Source of the DNA: an uncultured Muribaculaceae bacterium
GTDB taxonomy: Bacteria > Bacteroidota > Bacteroidia > Bacteroidales > Muribaculaceae
Length of the DNA: 15,302 nucleotides
Assembly: GCA_947644475.1 (NCBI GenBank)
Contig: CANRZQ010000034.1
Location: forward strand, 1 to 15,302
Direction of reading: 5' to 3'
The first letter of the stretch is position 1, and the number at the start of each line of letters is the position of its first letter. The notes beneath the pieces are model-generated. The model made no database searches. It had not been told where the DNA came from and saw only the letters and a program-made list of their open reading frames with translations. Of this stretch, positions 14,426 through 15,302 are shown in pieces. A program made the translations under genes and the position numbers.

Positions 14426-15022
14426 ATGAAATTGCGATTCGCTTTTGCGATACTCCTGATAACTACCTGCTTGGCTTCTTTCTCCCAAAGTCAGATTACT
14501 GGTATATGGGGGATTGATTTCAATTCAACTATGAATACTGTTTCTCAGAAACTAATATCCCGTGGGGTTAAGAGCTCAAATATTCTTAAATCCCCTACTA
14601 ATGTAGTATTGAAGGGTGCAGTTAGGTTTGCTTCTGAGAATTTTGATGGTTGTTGTTTTTTCTTTGATAAAGACCAATTTAAAATGGTTGTGTTTAACAA
14701 GGCTATTCAATATGAAGATGCTTTTACAACACATCTGAATTATAAGCAGGCAGAGCAATGGTTAACCAACAATCGTTATAAAGTAAACCAAATTCTGACT
14801 TCTCTTAAATCTGACTTGGTTGCAAAGTATGGCACACCTCAGATAGAAAGAGAAGATAGATTGCTCTGGAAGTCCACAAATGGTAATATCATAGAGATCG
14901 AAATAAAAAAGACACTAGATATTAGCTCTGAATCAGGTATGCCGGAAATGTATAATGAATATGGTGCTATTCCACAATTCGATATATCTGTTATAATAGT
15001 TAAACCACATAAAAGCATATAA
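14426..15022 (+). CDS. Secreted protein of unknown function
   Basis: 198 residues. I choose ATG 14426 because it begins a signal peptide (MKLRFAFAILLITTCLASFS, then QSQ) 4 nt after the previous stop; an in-frame ATG at 14261 would lie inside the upstream gene. The Cys at 15 is not in a proper lipobox, so a soluble export product is more likely. The mature part starts ITGIWGIDFNSTMNTVSQKL, a pattern seen in small Bacteroidota proteins where a WGI(P/D)F motif precedes a helix. A FDGCCFFFDKDQFKMVVF strand pair and an amphipathic helix (YKVNQILTSLKSDLVAKYG) follow. No catalytic motif or named family can be claimed. AT-rich like its partner; a terminator lies 23 nt downstream. Confidence 0.75.
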   Translation: MKLRFAFAILLITTCLASFSQSQITGIWGIDFNSTMNTVSQKLISRGVKSSNILKSPTNVVLKGAVRFASENFDGCCFFFDKDQFKMVVFNKAIQYEDAFTTHLNYKQAEQWLTNNRYKVNQILTSLKSDLVAKYGTPQIEREDRLLWKSTNGNIIEIEIKKTLDISSESGMPEMYNEYGAIPQFDISVIIVKPHKSI

Positions 15023-15044
15023 AAGTCTTTTCCCCGAAGTCATA

Positions 15045-15087
15045 AGAGAGGTTGCCTAACTTTAAATAGTTGGAACCTCTCTATTTT
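15045..15087 (+). terminator. Intrinsic terminator of the two-gene AT-rich unit
   Basis: AGAGAGGTT (15045-15053) pairs perfectly with AACCTCTCT (15074-15082). The stem continues inside as CC-AACT/AGTTGG with one bulged T and closes on a TTAAAT loop. ATTTT follows. Confidence 0.8.
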
Positions 15088-15159
15088 ATAAGATAAAACA
15101 ATAGGTATAATCAAAATCCTGATGCAGATTTATGAAGAGCGTTATCTAAGCACGCGCCG

Positions 15160-15302
15160 AAATTACGGACTGGTCCTGAAAAAGTAGACTCTACATTAAC
15201 TTAACTAATAATCGCGTAGCGATTACTTAAAGTAGTTAGGGGTCGGGTTGTCCTTGCCCGGATTTGGTTGACTGTTGTTGGGGGTTAGACCATATTAGTT
15301 GA
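15160..15302. other. Palindrome-rich right edge, possible mobile-element end
   Basis: Contains the palindrome GGACTGGTCC-like block (15168-15176), then CTGAAAAAGTAGACTCTACA (15176-15195), whose reverse complement starts TGTAGAGTC and reads like an insertion-sequence terminal repeat. TAATCGC/GCGATTA (15209-15225, loop GTA) follows, set within a longer imperfect hairpin to about 15240. No open frame of note lies here and the second end, if any, is outside the window. 15088-15159 shows nothing I can name. Confidence 0.25.

Overview
The window looks like the chromosome of a gut-type Bacteroidales bacterium, with Muribaculaceae-like base composition and gene content as my best guess. Direct evidence is the repeated TAnnTTTG -7 promoter box (several with a TTTG near -33), the near absence of Shine-Dalgarno sequences, and proteins of mostly Bacteroidota families: choice-of-anchor J surface protein, PCMD-domain protein, DUF4369-type thioredoxin-fold lipoprotein, and the AAA-like/PD-(D/E)XK family. 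Genes from 1 to about 13.7 kb are GC-rich; from about 13.71 kb to the right edge the DNA is clearly AT-rich.

Layout. 1-1626 (minus) is the N-terminal part of a large secreted surface protein that runs off the left edge. 1627-2335 is intergenic and holds a cluster of five hairpins, a tRNA with anticodon CAU and its terminator. A secreted PCMD-domain protein (plus) and an HtrA/DegP protease (minus) converge on a 48-bp perfect palindrome that probably terminates both. After a region with a tandemly duplicated 45-bp promoter segment comes a plus-strand cluster: an AAA-like/PD-(D/E)XK protein, ruvB and xerD, separated by 5 and 12 nt. xerD and the opposing menA overlap by 40 bp at their 3' ends.

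From 9.8 kb a second plus-strand cluster runs greA (with a leader hairpin that may be an attenuator), a HIT protein, a thioredoxin-fold lipoprotein without its CxxC, a GT61-type glycosyltransferase and an ECF sigma factor. The last four overlap stop-to-start by 4 nt, so they are probably translationally coupled. No anti-sigma gene follows the sigma factor.

The AT-rich right end starts with a well-formed promoter just after the sigma gene. About 310 nt of DNA rich in complementary segments follow, then two small secreted proteins of unknown function and a terminator. The structured DNA contains two diverged copies of one folded motif in opposite orientation; unpaired blocks are conserved while stem sequences differ but still pair. 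This is the most unusual feature in the window. The final 120 bp contain further palindromes and may be the edge of a mobile element, but no transposase lies inside the window.
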